NCBI GenBank assembly: GCA_958510825.1
Contig: OY294044.1
Coordinates: 102,710,893 to 102,774,892, forward strand
Direction: 5' to 3'
DNA length: 64,000 nucleotides
Origin: Brachypterus glaber
Taxonomy: Eukaryota > Arthropoda > Insecta > Coleoptera > Kateretidae
How positions within the stretch are numbered: the stretch's first letter is position 1; each line of letters opens with the position of its first letter. Positions 46,346 through 58,691 of the stretch are shown here, piece by piece. Under the pieces are notes generated by a model. That model saw nothing but the letters and a program-made list of their open reading frames with translations. It searched no databases and was not told the DNA's origin. A program made the position numbers and the translations under genes.

Positions 46346-46559
46346 AACTTTTTAAAAAATCGAAAAATGCTGAAAGAAAATTCTGATTAAAGTAATTTTT
46401 TCAAAAAAAAAATACTTTTATTATAAGGATCAATTATACAAAAAAAAAATTAAATTTTTTTAGAATTTTTTTTATCAATTTTTTTATCAATTTTTTTTTC
46501 TTTTTTCGGAAAAAGAAAATGTATTTAAAAAAATGAAAAATTTAAAAAGTTTTTTTTGA

Positions 46560-46910
46560 AGCAGCAACCTCACGAAAACTAACCCCTGCCTCTCAGGGGA
46601 TGAAATTAAAAAAAAAATTATTATCAGATTCAGATTCGTCGATCCCAAAAGTCCAAACCAATTTTATATTATTTTAAGATTTAGTTTTAGCGACCTCAAA
46701 AACCCCAAAATGTAAATTTTCAAGAAAACTACCCCCGCCCCTCAGAGGTGGAGTTAGAACTTTTTTTATTATCAGATTCACTTTCACCAACCTCGAAAAC
46801 CCCAATATACAAATCTTCACGAAACTACCCCCCGTCCCTCAGGGGGTGGAGTTAGATTTTTTTATTATCAGATTCAATTCAGCAACCTTAAAAACCCCTA
46901 TATAGCAATT
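46560..46910 (-). repeat. Second, inverted locus of the 100-bp dimeric repeat
   Basis: Read on the - strand, about three 100-bp units carry CCCCTGAGGGACGGGG-like, TTTTCGTGA...ATTGGGGTTTTCGAGGTTG and GAATCTGATAATAAAAAAA segments, the same family as 26106-27245 but 20 kb away and in opposite orientation. Confidence 0.75.
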
Positions 46911-48860
46911 TTTTATTTTTTGTAAAAATAATGTACATATTTTGCCTATTTCGCTCCCTTGCCCCACACCAATGCCCGCCAAAAACAGTCCCGTGCGAGA
47001 ACTTTTTGTAACATACCTATATGCCAAAAATAAGTCTTTAGCTTAAAGCGCTCTTAAGTTAGATGCTCACAAGGTTTCCCAGACAGAACGACCGATCGAC
47101 CGACTTACCGATTGACACACAATTGTTTTTTTTGCTCGAAATTGATGTATAAAACGTCATAAAACGCAAAATACGCAAAAAATAAATTTGAACATTTTTA
47201 CACGAATGCAAGGCTTTCCTAAAATTTGAAAATTTTCTGAAGGGGAAATCAAAAATATGTATTTAGTAAATTTGCTGAGAAAAATTAATTATTTTGATTT
47301 CCTTAATAAAAATTAAGCATACACTGAAAAATATATAAAAAACAATTAAAACAATCGAAAATCCATCAATAAAAAAAGATAGTGCTTGATTTTTGATTTA
47401 ATTTTTTTAAATCCCACTGTATACATTCAATAATAACTTTTTCCAATTTTCAAATGACAGACCCTAATTATTTTTTTTGATCTGAAATTTGGCATAGAAT
47501 TTTGTGAAGGTATTTTTTAAGACATTTTATTTAAAAAAAAATCGTTTTCTTTTAAATGCCCTATCGAGTATACTCGCACTTGATCAATTTTTATTTAGTT
47601 TATTTGCTTAATCTAGATTTAATTAGATAATTATCAATAAACTGTTATAATTAAAATTATTAATCAATACTAATGAAATTAAATTGAGATTTACAGTACG
47701 TAATAACTGGATCATTTTACTAAAAATAAATTCAAAACCGAATGAAAGGTAGGTAAGGTTCGAGGTACAGTCACAGCAATAAGTTTAAAAAATTCGCCAA
47801 AAACTTTTTTTACAAAAATTTAAGATTGAGGAAGAGGTCAATTTTTATTTGAATAACTGCAAAAAGGCTAATAAAGGCGCCGCAGGCCAAAATTTTTAAA
47901 AGAATATACAGCAAATTTACCTTATTTGCAAATAAAATGTAAAAAAATGCAAAAGAAGCATGTGAAATTTTTATAACAAAAGACAAAATGACTCTAACTT
48001 AATTTAATTTTATAGATATTGGGTTTTGGCGCTTAGAGCCAATTTTTGGTAATTTTTTAATATACAACTTGTAGATGGCGTTAAGCTTATTTTAAATTAT
48101 TTTGAAATTTTTAAATATCCCAACAGGTTACAAAAAATGAGTTTTGTCAATTTTGATTTAATATATCTTAGAAACAAAAAAAAATTTAAACTAAGATATT
48201 CTAATAAATTGCACTCTTTCGATATCCGTAATAAAAATTAAAAACATACACTGAAAAAATATAAAAAAAAATGAAAATCGAATTTTCTTAAAAAGTGCTA
48301 CGAGAATATTTTTCGTTTTGCTCACAAAATAATCAGGGATCGTCCACAAATCAATTTCTAAAAAAAAACTAAAAGTGATTACATTTTTGATTAAAAGTTA
48401 CCCAAGCTCGCCGTTACACTATGGGCCAGAAGCTCCATATTTTTGCCAAAAGTCGACTTTGCCATTTAGCGAAAAGAACCACAGTGCTATAATCACTATG
48501 AGTTTAAGTTTATATGAGCATAATATTTTAATGATCGCTAAAGCCCTTTGACCAGGGTAAGAGTACAAACATGAAAATTTTATTAAATATATAGCTTTGT
48601 TTTTGGTTTAATTAAGAAATAAATCTGTTATAAATTAATACTTTTTTGAAATATTTTTGTTATAAATGTTTAGTATATACATGCCAAGTAAAAATGAAGC
48701 ATAATTTATTATCCCAAAAATTAAACTCATTAAATTATTGAACCTATTCTTTAAAATATCTACCAAATTTAGATACAATTTTCCGTCAGCGGGTAGCAGC
48801 GTCGAATATTTTTAAAACAAAAATTGCTTTACAAACTCCAGAGTAATAATATATTATTGT
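46911..48860. other. Gene-free AT-rich tract
   Basis: No gene seen. 47065-47165 (CAAGGTTTCCCAGACAGA..., ...AAAACGTCATAAAACGC) resembles 17830-17940. 47275-47350 and 48200-48275 share a TTAAAAATTAAAACATACACTGAAAAAATATAAAAAA-like block. Otherwise featureless. Confidence 0.4.
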
Positions 48861-49320
48861 ACTAGTTCCATAACACCTGTTTTTAGCGCACGAGTACAAG
48901 TCTAAAGTACTAGTGCGCTAAAAACGAGTTATGAAACGAGTGCTTTTTACAATTTTTTCTATTTTGCTCTAAAATTAAAAAAAAAACTTACATTTAAATT
49001 GATGACCGATTTAGGGATTTTTGTTTTAGGTTGGCATTACAATTTTCGTAATGTATTAAATTCAAAAAACAAACTATATTTTGATATCTTTCTTAGTCAG
49101 CTCTTCTCTTTTTCACTGCAAGTAACCAAGCTATAACTTTAACACGTAAAAGTTAACTTGAAACACAATTTTCTTGAAAACTAAAGTTTTTAAAAAGCGA
49201 TGTGACATTTGCACGTCATTTATTTGTCGACAGGATTCTGTTGCCAACCCAAAAGAAAAAAATGTACCAACCTCTTATGGGCCTATAAGATCACGCAAAT
49301 GCGTCTGATTATAGGCTTAT
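48861..49320. repeat. MITE-like GTGCGCTAAAAACGAG hairpin and linked repeat
   Basis: 48861-48955 folds on CATAACACCTGTTTTTAGCGCAC against GTGCGCTAAAAACGAGTTATG. A second block, ACCTCTTATGGGCCTATAAG...GGCTTATAA, follows at 49268-49320. Both blocks recur close together at 52815-52960, so they are parts of one family with an internal deletion or insertion. Confidence 0.6.
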
Positions 49321-49353
49321 AATAGTCACAAAATAAAGAAATTTAATAATATA

Positions 49354-50349
49354 CACTGCCGCACATTAAAGTCCGGACACCTAAAAAATTGACATTTTTT
49401 AAATTCAAATATTTCAAAAACTAATTAATGGATTTGACTGATTTTTTTTATTTTGAAGCTTAAATATTCTCTACTTTTGTTTGTTTTAAGAATGATTAAA
49501 AATTTTTTTTTTTCGTATTAACAGCAACAATGCACAACTATGTTTTTTACCCACTGCAACTGTTTATCAAATTATTAAAGTCTTTCTTATTGCCGCAGTT
49601 TTAATGAATATTTTCCTTTTTATTTTTTTACATTTTTACTTCTGGTTTAGGAGATATCAGAATTTTTTTGGAAGTTGTATTTTTTTCAGTTAACTTAAAA
49701 AGTACTACATGAATTTGATTGATGCTGTGCTTTAAATTTGAAGCTTAACCGAGTTACGTTTTTCTTCTAATCAAGTTTATCAAAAACATAAATTGGGTTT
49801 GAAATACTTGAGTAGTTCTGCAGTTCTGCGAAATCACCGTTCAGCCTCCGTCAGACGGCAATACAAAGTTGCCCCGGGATAAAGATACTGTAGAAGAAGA
49901 AGAAGTAAAAGAGATGAGCGTAGAAGAAGAAGAAAAAGAGATGAGATTCAAATAAAAAACTCTGCTGATTTAGTACTTTTTAAGTTGACTGAAAAAATGA
50001 CAACTTTCAGGAAAATCCTGATATCTCCTAAACCAGAAGGAACAAAGTAAAAAAATAAAAAAGAAAATATTCATTAAAACTGGGGCAATAAGAAAGACTT
50101 TAATAATTTGATAAACAGTTGCAGTGGCGTAACATGCAAGTCCTAGAAGATGGGGTAAGAAACATAGTTGTACATTATTTGTTGCTGTTAATCCGAAAAA
50201 AAATTAATCATTCTTAAAACAAACATAAGTAGAGAATGTTTAAGCTTCAAAACAAAAAAAGAATCAGTCAAATCCATTAATTAGTTTTCGAAATATTTGA
50301 ATTTAAAAAATGTCAATTTTTTAGGTGCCCTGAATTTAATGTGTATTGG
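49354..50349. mobile_element. 996-bp mariner-like palindrome
   Basis: The left terminus CACTGCCGCACATTAAAGTC is preceded by TA. The right terminus is a decayed inverse (...TTTAGGTGCCCTGAATTTAATGTG) followed by TA at 50350-50351. Arms pair for about 350 bp (TTGACATTTTTTAAATTCAAATATTTC; GATATC; AACTGTTTATCAAATTATTAAAGTCTTTCTTATTG). The centre near 49900 holds a (GAA)n-like block. The termini look like Tc1/mariner. No transposase. Confidence 0.8.
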
Positions 50350-51124
50350 TATTAACCAAAATTTTTGATAAAAAAGCAGCACAAAAATAAAGTATTTATC
50401 AAAGAGCGCCATCACTCTTTAGTAAAAAACATTTTATAAAATGATTTTCGTTTTTTTTATGTCAATGTGGATTTTAAAAATATTTCTCGGAGCGTTTAGA
50501 GACGGGGGCCGACCCTCCTGAGCTCGGGCCCGTGTTGGCTGTGACCGGCGCTGGCAATAACTTCGATAGAAGCTAAATAAAATTCTGACGTATTTTTTAT
50601 TATTCACTGTATAAATATGAACAAATATACAAATAGGTATATAAATTTAGAAATGTAAATATATGTGGGTGGATTTAAATTTGGAGGTACTAGACATGTT
50701 TTAATTTTATCAATAATGTTTAACATATTTTAGTTTTCTTTTTTATTTAATGATTTTTCCTCACACATCAGAAAAACAAGATGTGAAGATATAAAATTCT
50801 TCGTAAATATAGTATACTTCTCACATTTGAAAGTATTTTTTACTTTTATATTTTTAGAATTCTTAAATTAAAAGTATTGAAATACACATTTCTTCCTGAT
50901 AAAGTTTATTGGAATATTACTAGATTTTAGAAGATCCCCCCTATAACTATAACCAAAATTAGTGTATGTCTATAATGTAGTCCGTGGTTTTAATTATTTT
51001 AGCCTAAAGATGACCCATTTTGTAAGCGTTAAAACAATTGTAGCTTTTTATTATAAAAAATTGCTTCAATAAAATAAAAAAAAAACTTTGGGTTAGACAA
51101 TATTCTTAATTTTCATTTATTAAA
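50350..51124. other. Gene-free tract with a short GC-rich island
   Basis: 50488-50565 is GC-rich (CGGAGCGTTTAGAGACGGGGGCCG...) in otherwise AT-rich DNA. It has no recognised RNA or protein signature. The rest is featureless. Confidence 0.35.
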
Positions 51125-51265
51125 GAGGACGTGTAAGTATTACGTCCCCCCCTACTAGGGGTAGACAAAATATGAAATTACAGCATTTAATAAAACGAGA
51201 ATCGGGATATAAAGTGTATGAATATTGCCAAATATTTGCTTACGTAATACTTGAATGTCCCCAAA
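51125..51265. mobile_element. MITE related to the TTACGTAATACTTGAA family
   Basis: GGACGTGTAAGTATTACGT at the left pairs with TTACGTAATACTTGAATGTCC at the right. It is a diverged relative of the next element, 44 bp away. Confidence 0.6.
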
Positions 51266-51308
51266 ACTCCAGTATGAAAATGGATCTTTATCACATCTAT
51301 TTAATTAA

Positions 51309-51529
51309 GGGAACGTTCAAGTATTACGTAACGCAAAATATAACAAAATTCATACACTTCATACCTCGGTTTTCGCGTTATTCAAGTCTTTAGAGATTTC
51401 AAATTTTGGCTACCCCCCCCCCTAACACACCCCCTATTGGGGGGGGGGTAGCCAAAATATGAAATCTCTATAATCTATAAGTGTATGAATTTTGGTACAA
51501 TTTGCGTTACGTAATACTTGAAGGTTCCC
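51309..51529. mobile_element. 221-bp MITE with GGGAACGTTCAAGTATTACG ends
   Basis: GGGAACGTTCAAGTATTACG and CGTAATACTTGAAGGTTCCC are flanked by TAA on both sides (51306-51308, 51530-51532), a PIF/Harbinger-type 3-bp duplication. The arms continue to a C9/G9 centre (ATTTTGGCTACCCCCCC and inverse). A solo end of the family lies at 21550-21575. Confidence 0.8.
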
Positions 51530-53033
51530 TAATATGATAAAAATCTAGTTCTAATTTTACAATAAATTACTATTCACCATTTTAAATGAATTCACATTAA
51601 AAATAATGCAATATTAATAGAGAAATAACTGAATCCGTCAATAATTTATTATTTAGTATCATATTGATTATATTTCTACGATACAATATATCTAGAATAA
51701 AAAGTTATTAGAGTTTGTTCTATATTTTCTTTGTTAAAAAAATTATTCCTTTAATAAACCTACACTAATTACACCGTCCTACAAAAAAAATTTAATTACT
51801 ACTTAACCCCACTATAGAAGTGGTTTCTGATCAAAAGTGTTCACGGTCACACCTCCCAAAAATAATTTAAATTTGAAAATCACGGGCGCTGCCGCAGTGC
51901 GGTGCACCGCACTGATATAACACTAGCGTAAATAATAACGTAATTAGGTTCTAGTATACAACAATAAATAGTTGTATGTGCGCCAACTACTATATATTGC
52001 ATAGAATACAACAACAAAAAAGTAAACGTGTTCGGTATTTACAAATGAGTGCACTTGTTTGATTTACAACAACAAACTGTTAAGGTTTTTCTTTGTCGGG
52101 CAGAGAGCGAGGTAGGCGTGGCTTGAAAATCCGCAGTTTCGGATTGCCGCTCCTTCCTACGTCACGACCATCGCTTCAAAACACAGGCAATTCACCTAAC
52201 CCGTCCGCCCGACTGGCTAGCTGAGCCTGGTAGGCGCCGGCTCTCTGCTGCATTTGCAAATTTGGTGTAATGTATTTACAATTCACATATTAATTACATT
52301 TATGTGCACAGAGAAACTACATATCACATGTAATTACATGTACATGTATATGCTTCTCGTTGGGTATACTTATGCACATACAAATGTTGGCCCAAAATGC
52401 CTACTTTCAATATTTTGGTAAAAAATTTATTAGAACCAGCTGATTGTCGCCATGTTTATTAATCATCCTTACTCAAAAAACTATTATAGTGACAATAACG
52501 TTGATGTATTTTTAAATAACATTAATCTACAATTTTAATAGTGTATTTAATATAACGTTATAATGTTTTAGAATAATCGTAAAACTGGTATTATATACCT
52601 TAAAGTTGTTACAACGTTTGGTTGTACTATTTTTAAATTTTTCTATCAGTGCGGTCTTAAAAAGTGGTTTTCGCCAGATTTGACTGCAATATTGATATAC
52701 CCTGTCTAACAAGACCGGGTGTACTACACCCCGTTTTTTCTTTCTTTTAAAATTTTGAACATTTTCAAAGAGATTTTAAATTTTGAACATTTTTTTTGCG
52801 ATAAAACGTCAACTTTTATAGTACATTAAAGTACTAGTTTCATAACATACTAGTGCGCTAAAAACGTGTTATGAAACGAGTGCTTTATACAGACCTCTTA
52901 TGGGCCTATAAGAACACGCAAAATGCGTGTGATTATGAGCTTATAAGTCGAAAAATAGAAAAACATAAAAAGTATATTGTCACTTTTGGTTTAGCCGGAT
53001 GACACCAACATGCAATTTTTAAAAGGGACATCC
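51530..53033. other. Gene-free tract with a GC-rich block
   Basis: 52096-52255 is GC-rich and bounded by GGCAGAGAGC and GCTCTCTGCTGC, so it may be a diverged inverted-repeat element. 52815-52990 repeats the 48861-49320 family. No gene seen. Confidence 0.45.
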
Positions 53034-54830
53034 TATATCACGGTGCGGTGGTGCGACGGTTTAAATCAACTTCAAATTACCCCATTTCTGTTTCTATACG
53101 ACGATTCTATGAGACGTTAGTATGATTTTAACCAAAAATAAAAAAAATCTATCGAGCACATTTTTTTTTATTAAGCAAAAACCCCGTATGTTGGACACTT
53201 ACCTTGTATTTGACTATTCACTAAATATTTACTCAAACTATTATTATTATTTTTTGTTTTATTTTGTTCAATATACGTGAACTGCAAAATAATTTTCATA
53301 AAAAAAATAATTAATAATAAAAAACCCTTTATAACGGATGATACAAGAAGTATTGCCTACGAATTATCTCCGTAACTATAAAAAAAAACAGATAACTTTT
53401 TGAAATTTACAGAGCTTGTATGAACCGTAAATACCCCCATTTTGTCATGGTCATTATAAAAAAATCATTTCCTGTCTTAGCGGAAGTGATACCAACTTTT
53501 GATTTTTAAATGGAACCCTATATATTTGCTTACATTTATAGATACGTATTTAAATTATCTTTTTATTAACATATCACAAGTCGATATTTGCATTAAAGAT
53601 GGCGCCACAGGATCCATTTTTCATAAACACAACATGGCGGTCCGATGACGTCCATATTGGAATATTTCTGAAACTTAACATTTTAAATCTTTTAATAGTA
53701 GGCTAAAAATTTACTGTTGATCTGAAACTGATTTCCTTTTGTTTTTATGGATATGGCGCTATTTTGAAGTTTTTTTTTTTCAAATCATCAACTTAAACGC
53801 CATTCTGTGCTAAATTTTTTAAAGGAAACGACCTTTTTTTGATTTCGCTAAATTAAAAACTCAGGTATACTCTACAAGAAAAAAGTACAAACACCCTAAT
53901 AGGGTTGGAAATTGTTTGGGAAAATGACCATATTCCGTTGGGAGCTTATTAAATCCCAAGGGAATATGGACATTTTCCCCGAAAAGGGCCAACGCTATTA
54001 GAGTATTTCTACGTTTTTATTGAGTATACCTGAGTTTTTGATCTAGTGAAATCAATAATAGGTCGATACATTTAAAAAATTAGCACAAAATGGCGTTAAA
54101 GTGGATGATTAAAAAAAATTAACATAACGCCATTTTCATAAAAACAAAAGACAATCAGTTTCAGATAAACAGTAAATTTTTAGCCTACTATTAAAAGATT
54201 TGAAATGAAAAGTTTGAGAAATATTCCAATATGGAAGTCATAGGACCGCCATGTTCTTTTTATGTAAAATGTCTCCTGAGGCGCCATATTTAACACAAAT
54301 ATTGAGAATGAAAATAGAATTTAAATACGAATCTAAATATGTAAGCAAATGTAAAGGGTTCCATTTAAAAATCAAAGTTGGTATCACTTCCGCTTAGACC
54401 GGAAGTGATATTTTTATAATGACCATGCTAAAATGGGGGTATTTACGGTTCATACAAGTTCTGTAAATTTCAAAAAGTTATCTTTTATAGTTACGGAGAT
54501 AATTCGTAGGCAATACTTCTTGTGTCACCCAGTATAAGGGGTTTTTTATTATAAATTTTATTTTTTTATGACGATTATTTTGCAGTTCACGTATATTAAA
54601 CAAAACGAAACAAAATAATAATAATAATTTGAGTAAATATTTAGTGAAAAGTCATATACAAGGTAAGTGTCCAACATACGGGGTTTAATTTAATAAAAAA
54701 AATGTGCTCGATAGCTTTTTTTTATTTTTGGTTAAAATCATCCTAAAGTATCATAGAATCGACGTATAGAAACATAAATGGGGTAATTTGAAGTTGATTT
54801 AAACTGTCGCACCACCGCACCGTGATATAT
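53034..54830. mobile_element. 1.8-kb near-perfect palindrome, outer element
   Basis: TATCACGGTGCGGTGGTGCG and CGCACCACCGCACCGTGATA termini enclose outer arms of about 300 bp (53034-53333, 54533-54830) that match closely when inverted (AAACCCCGTATGTTGGACACTTACCTTG and inverse; AATATACGTGAACTGC and inverse). TA occurs at both edges. A second palindrome fills the centre, so 1.8 kb can fold on itself. No ORF. Confidence 0.9.
53334..54532. mobile_element. 1.2-kb inner palindrome inserted at the centre of the outer one
   Basis: The right end TTGTGTCACCCAG followed by TA (54533-54534) and the decayed left end ACGGATGATACAAGAAG preceded by TA (53332-53333) define an independent element. A solo end of it exists at 41226-41340 (CCGGGTGTCAAAAGAAG), away from any outer-element sequence. 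Arms of about 570 bp meet near 53930 around GGGAATATGG/CCATATTCC. Confidence 0.85.
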
Positions 54831-54938
54831 TTCGATATGTTTTAAGTTTACGTACAATGATACCAAAAAAGTGAAATTTTAAATTTAAAAGTTTCTTTAA
54901 TGTTTCGTTTTTATTATAGCTAGGCCATGATTACTTAA

Positions 54939-55320
54939 CCCTTTGAGACCCAGTGGGACATATATGTCCCATCCTGTTTCAAGTTACCTCTTGTGCACTG
55001 CATGTCCCATTTTACATTGTTAAATTATTTAACGGTATTTTTTAGTTACTTAAAGCGTATTTCTACCTAATTTTTAAACAGTGGCAAAGCTGCTTTTGTA
55101 TTTTTTGTTCTAATAAAAATTTTATTTCAAAATGAAAATTAATACTATACCCAGTGGGACATATATAATCTGACTAAGATGCCTGCGGGGTCATATATGT
55201 CCCACTTTTTATTTTGTTTTCCATGTAAAATATTCGTTTTAAAAACAACAAAAAAAACACTTTGTGATCGCCAGTCAAAAAAGTTGAAACAGAAAGAAAT
55301 AAAAATTGGGCCTCAAAGGG
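54939..55320. mobile_element. piggyBac-type MITE (382 bp)
   Basis: The element reads CCCTTTGAGACCCAGTGG...TTGGGCCTCAAAGGG between two TTAA copies (54935-54938, 55321-55324), the hallmark of piggyBac. Internally the palindrome GGGACATATATGTCCC (54955-54970) recurs diverged near 55155 and 55190, often beside CCCAGTG. The 64-codon frame at 55179-55373 leaves the element and is not transposase. Confidence 0.9.
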
Positions 55321-55324
55321 TTAA

Positions 55325-58300
55325 AATTACTCGAAATGATCTTAGTAACCCTAGAAAAACACATTTTTGCTGAAAACTCTATTTATCTCAGTTTTGCCAT
55401 TTGAAAAGATTTCGAAAATGGTTTTTGCTCAAAAACTCAATTTTTTATCAATGGTTCATTGGCACCATTTCAAAGTACCAACATTAAGGAATCTAATAAT
55501 AACTTTTATTTTTATTTATATTAAATTAAAATCATATTTTTGTGATTTTAGAAACAAAGTTGGCATTGAAAACTAAAAAAGGAGGATTTTATCTGTCAAA
55601 CTTAGGTTTAAAAAGTGGACTTCGTGTCAAATTTCAGCTAAATCGGAAATTTTTGAAAATTTTTGAACCACCCTGTCGATTTTTTTTTTATTTTTTTAAC
55701 TATTTTTTTCGTAATCATTCGTGCAAATGGATGTTTTCTATTACGATTTTTCTTAAATATTCAACATAAATTATGCATGGGACTAAATAGTTTTTCTTCG
55801 TAAATCTGTAATTATTTTAGGGTAATTTGGTTTAATATATGAATAGAATAGAAAAATGATATTTTGCCAATTTTTTAATATAAAATACGAGCTAGTAGAG
55901 AATCATGAAATTTTTACAGTAATTAGTAGTATATATAAGGAAAATAATCCATAACAGATTGGGTTGAATCTCTCAATTTTTGTTTGTTTTGTGCCTTATT
56001 TTCGTTAATTTTGGCAAAGTTTTAAAAATAAATCGTCTATATTTATTCCGCAATTTAAAATTTTTAAGTTTTTGGGTATTGATTTATATTATTATTACCA
56101 AAAGAAGCATTTATGCCAAATTTCAGCTAATTCGAAAATTTTGAACCACCCTAATGTCGCAATTTTTTTTAATTTTTTTTTCACTATTTTTTTCGTAATC
56201 AGCGGTGCAAAAAATGGACCTATGCAAAAAAGCAGACTTTTGTCACTTTTTTTTCTCTGGAACCACTGTGCCATGCCTGCCTGCCTTACTGTACGTTTTC
56301 CTGGTCCACTGGTTGTATTATATTATAATAAAATTTAAAAAACGTCCGAATTTGTGGTAAAAAAAAAATATGTGAAGTAATTAAGTCATCGCATTCAAGA
56401 ACTGCTGTTAACATAGATTAATGTAATATCCTACTACATAAATATACTATTTAAATGATTTAAGTTTTATCATTTAAAGAAAAAAAAAATGTTTGTGTTA
56501 ACTTCTGCATACAAGTCCCCGGGGGCTCATACCGCACCACAGACATGTTTGCTTATAAGCCCCCGGAGACCTGTACCGCACCTCAAGAATATAATTGAAA
56601 TTTGCGTCCGCAGTCAACGTGTTAAGTCAGTCAGTGGGGGTAAAGTGAATCAAAATTTCTTTCACAAAAAAAAATTAGAGCAGGCTCGATTTAATGAGTA
56701 CCACGCTGCTAGACCATTGCAAATGGGAGCATGATACTCATTAGCTTAGAGCCTTTATTTACTTTACCAGGTAAAGTAAATCAAAAGTTGATCATTTGGA
56801 TTTTTTGTATAAACTTGTGTCTATTTTTGATTTTAATTAGCAGTAAACATGCAACAATGTTATCTTTAGGTAATAAAAAAACGAAGTAAGTTATAATTAT
56901 ACCTACATTTCAATTGAATAATTAATTTTATTAACATTTCCCATATTTTCACCTTTTAAACTTGGTTTATATTGACTAAACTGAGTAAGTTAAAATGCCG
57001 CCTTCTGCATCTGAGCCCTTCTCTGAGATTTTTCCATGAGTTGCATTTTCCCCCATTTCTCTCCAATACGCTTCTGTTTGTTACTCCATCTGAACATTTT
57101 ATCATAAATAAAATAAAATAGAATAATTTCTATAGAACCACATTTCAAAAGACTCTGAAAGAGAATTGTTTTTTTTTATCTGCCATCCCTATTATAACTA
57201 AGTTTCGCAACCGTGCAGAGCGGTATTTCAAAATAAGGGTTTTAAGAGACTTTTTTTTACTTAAAATGCTTGTTGAGCCAAGTTTTTTTTTCTGAATAAA
57301 AACTAAACTTCTGCAACATGCTCCTCAAATATTATCATTATAGGCCTTTCTAGATAGTGTAAATATGTCCTTATAAGGTGCAAAACTATTTTGTACAGTT
57401 ATCTATATATTTTAAAACATGACAACAAATTATATTATATTCAGTCTATACATTTATAGGTATGTCAATGAAAATTTATAAGAAATTACTAATATCCGGT
57501 TTTGTTAGAATGGCAGGAAATTCCATTTTGTCACGCCAGGCAAAAAATACGTGAGGCTTTTCTTAAAATTTATTAATTAAATAAATATTAAATACTTTTT
57601 TCTATGATATTTTGTTGTTGAAAATTTAGCAGTTGCAGTGCAGTACCGCAGTGGAGGTGCTTTGCTGCAGCATGCTGGCATAAAAGCATTTGTGACACCT
57701 CTTTACACCGGAGAACAAGTTGATTGATCCTCGTCCATTTTTATTTAAAATGTCTATAAAAATATACATTAAAGTTAAAAAGTTTGTACCTATTATGAAT
57801 TTGTTATTAAAAAAATATCCACTAAGGTAGAGAAGACATTTTTTATAGCCTAGCGTATTAAATCCCGAGCTGCGTAGCAGTGAGGGATTTAAGAGTGCGC
57901 GGCTAGAATAGTCTACCGTAGTTTATATATTAGTTTTTTCACTACTAGCACTATTTAACTATTTTTATTCAAATAATAAAATAAATTATTAACAGAAATT
58001 ATATCTCTTTGAATTTTCATAAAAATCAAGTTTTTGCTCAAAATACTTTGAACTGACGTTTAAAAATATAGTTTTTTTTATTTTTTTTTTTTTTTATAAT
58101 GTTTAGCTAATTATTGATTTAATTAATTGGTAATAATTATAGTTAATTATATTTTATAAATAAAAAGTTATTTAAAGCTTTTTTCTTGGCTTTAATTAGT
58201 AAAAATTGCACAAAGAACTGAAACATCTAAAGTGACAGAAATCAATTGTTTATAAAATTTACTCCTACTAGGAGAGAAAAAATTATTATTACTTTAGATA

Positions 58301-58646
58301 AAGAAAATTGATTCAGTCTGAAAACATGATAAATAATGGTATGTTCTAAAGCTAGTAGTGAAAAAAAAAACATTTTAATGTATTTTAATTTTTAAAATCC
58401 CCAAATCAGTCGTATTAAAATTATTCAGAACTAAAGTAACTTTTCAAGCAAAATAACACGCGAAAATAGATAAGATAGTATAAAAAACGCTTTGCATAAG
58501 ATATTTGGCGCATTCGTCCATTAAAAAACTCTCTGCTTCGTGGCTCTTATTTCAAACATGGGTGCGTGCTCCAAAATAATATCTTATATAACTTGCCCTT
58601 TATTATACTATTATTACCTTATAAGTAGAACTGCTGGACATACTTT
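55325..58646. other. Gene-free AT-rich end of intron 1
   Basis: No gene seen. 55560-55680 and 56100-56180 share GCCAAATTTCAGCTAA..GAAAATTTTTGAACCACCCT, a dispersed repeat. 56500-56580 repeats CCCCGGGGGCTCATACCGCACC / CCCCCGGAGACCTGTACCGCACC. 57845-57930 holds TTAAATCCC...GGGATTTAA. A 37-codon antisense frame at 57008-57105 is Lys/Gln-rich but unassigned. Confidence 0.4.
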
Positions 58647-58691
58647 ATGTTTCTTCATCTAAATATATTTTATAAATTTGTTTCTTTTCAG

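Larger units (their letters stand above)
29902..58691 (+). other. Tetraspanin intron 1 (about 28.8 kb, transposon-filled)
   Basis: Bounded by GTAAGT at 29902 and TTTCTTTTCAG ending at 58691. It contains most of the palindromes, MITEs and repeats listed below and no intact unrelated gene. The length depends on the inferred pairing of exons 1 and 2. Confidence 0.7.

Noticed and set aside
56489..56734. 81-codon ORF with SPGAHTAPQT...SPRRPVPH
   Set aside because: The proline-rich part comes from a duplicated CCCCGG...ACCGCACC segment. No domain or splice context.
57008..57105. 37-codon antisense frame rich in Lys and Gln
   Set aside because: Looks protein-like but is short, has no splice signals and no recognised family.
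58560..58640. ATG with MGACSKIISYI, which looks like a tetraspanin start just upstream of exon 2
   Set aside because: It runs into a stop at the end, has no hydrophobic TM1 half, only a weak donor in the wrong phase (phase 1) and would leave a 58-bp intron. 29842-29901 fits far better in sequence, donor and phase.
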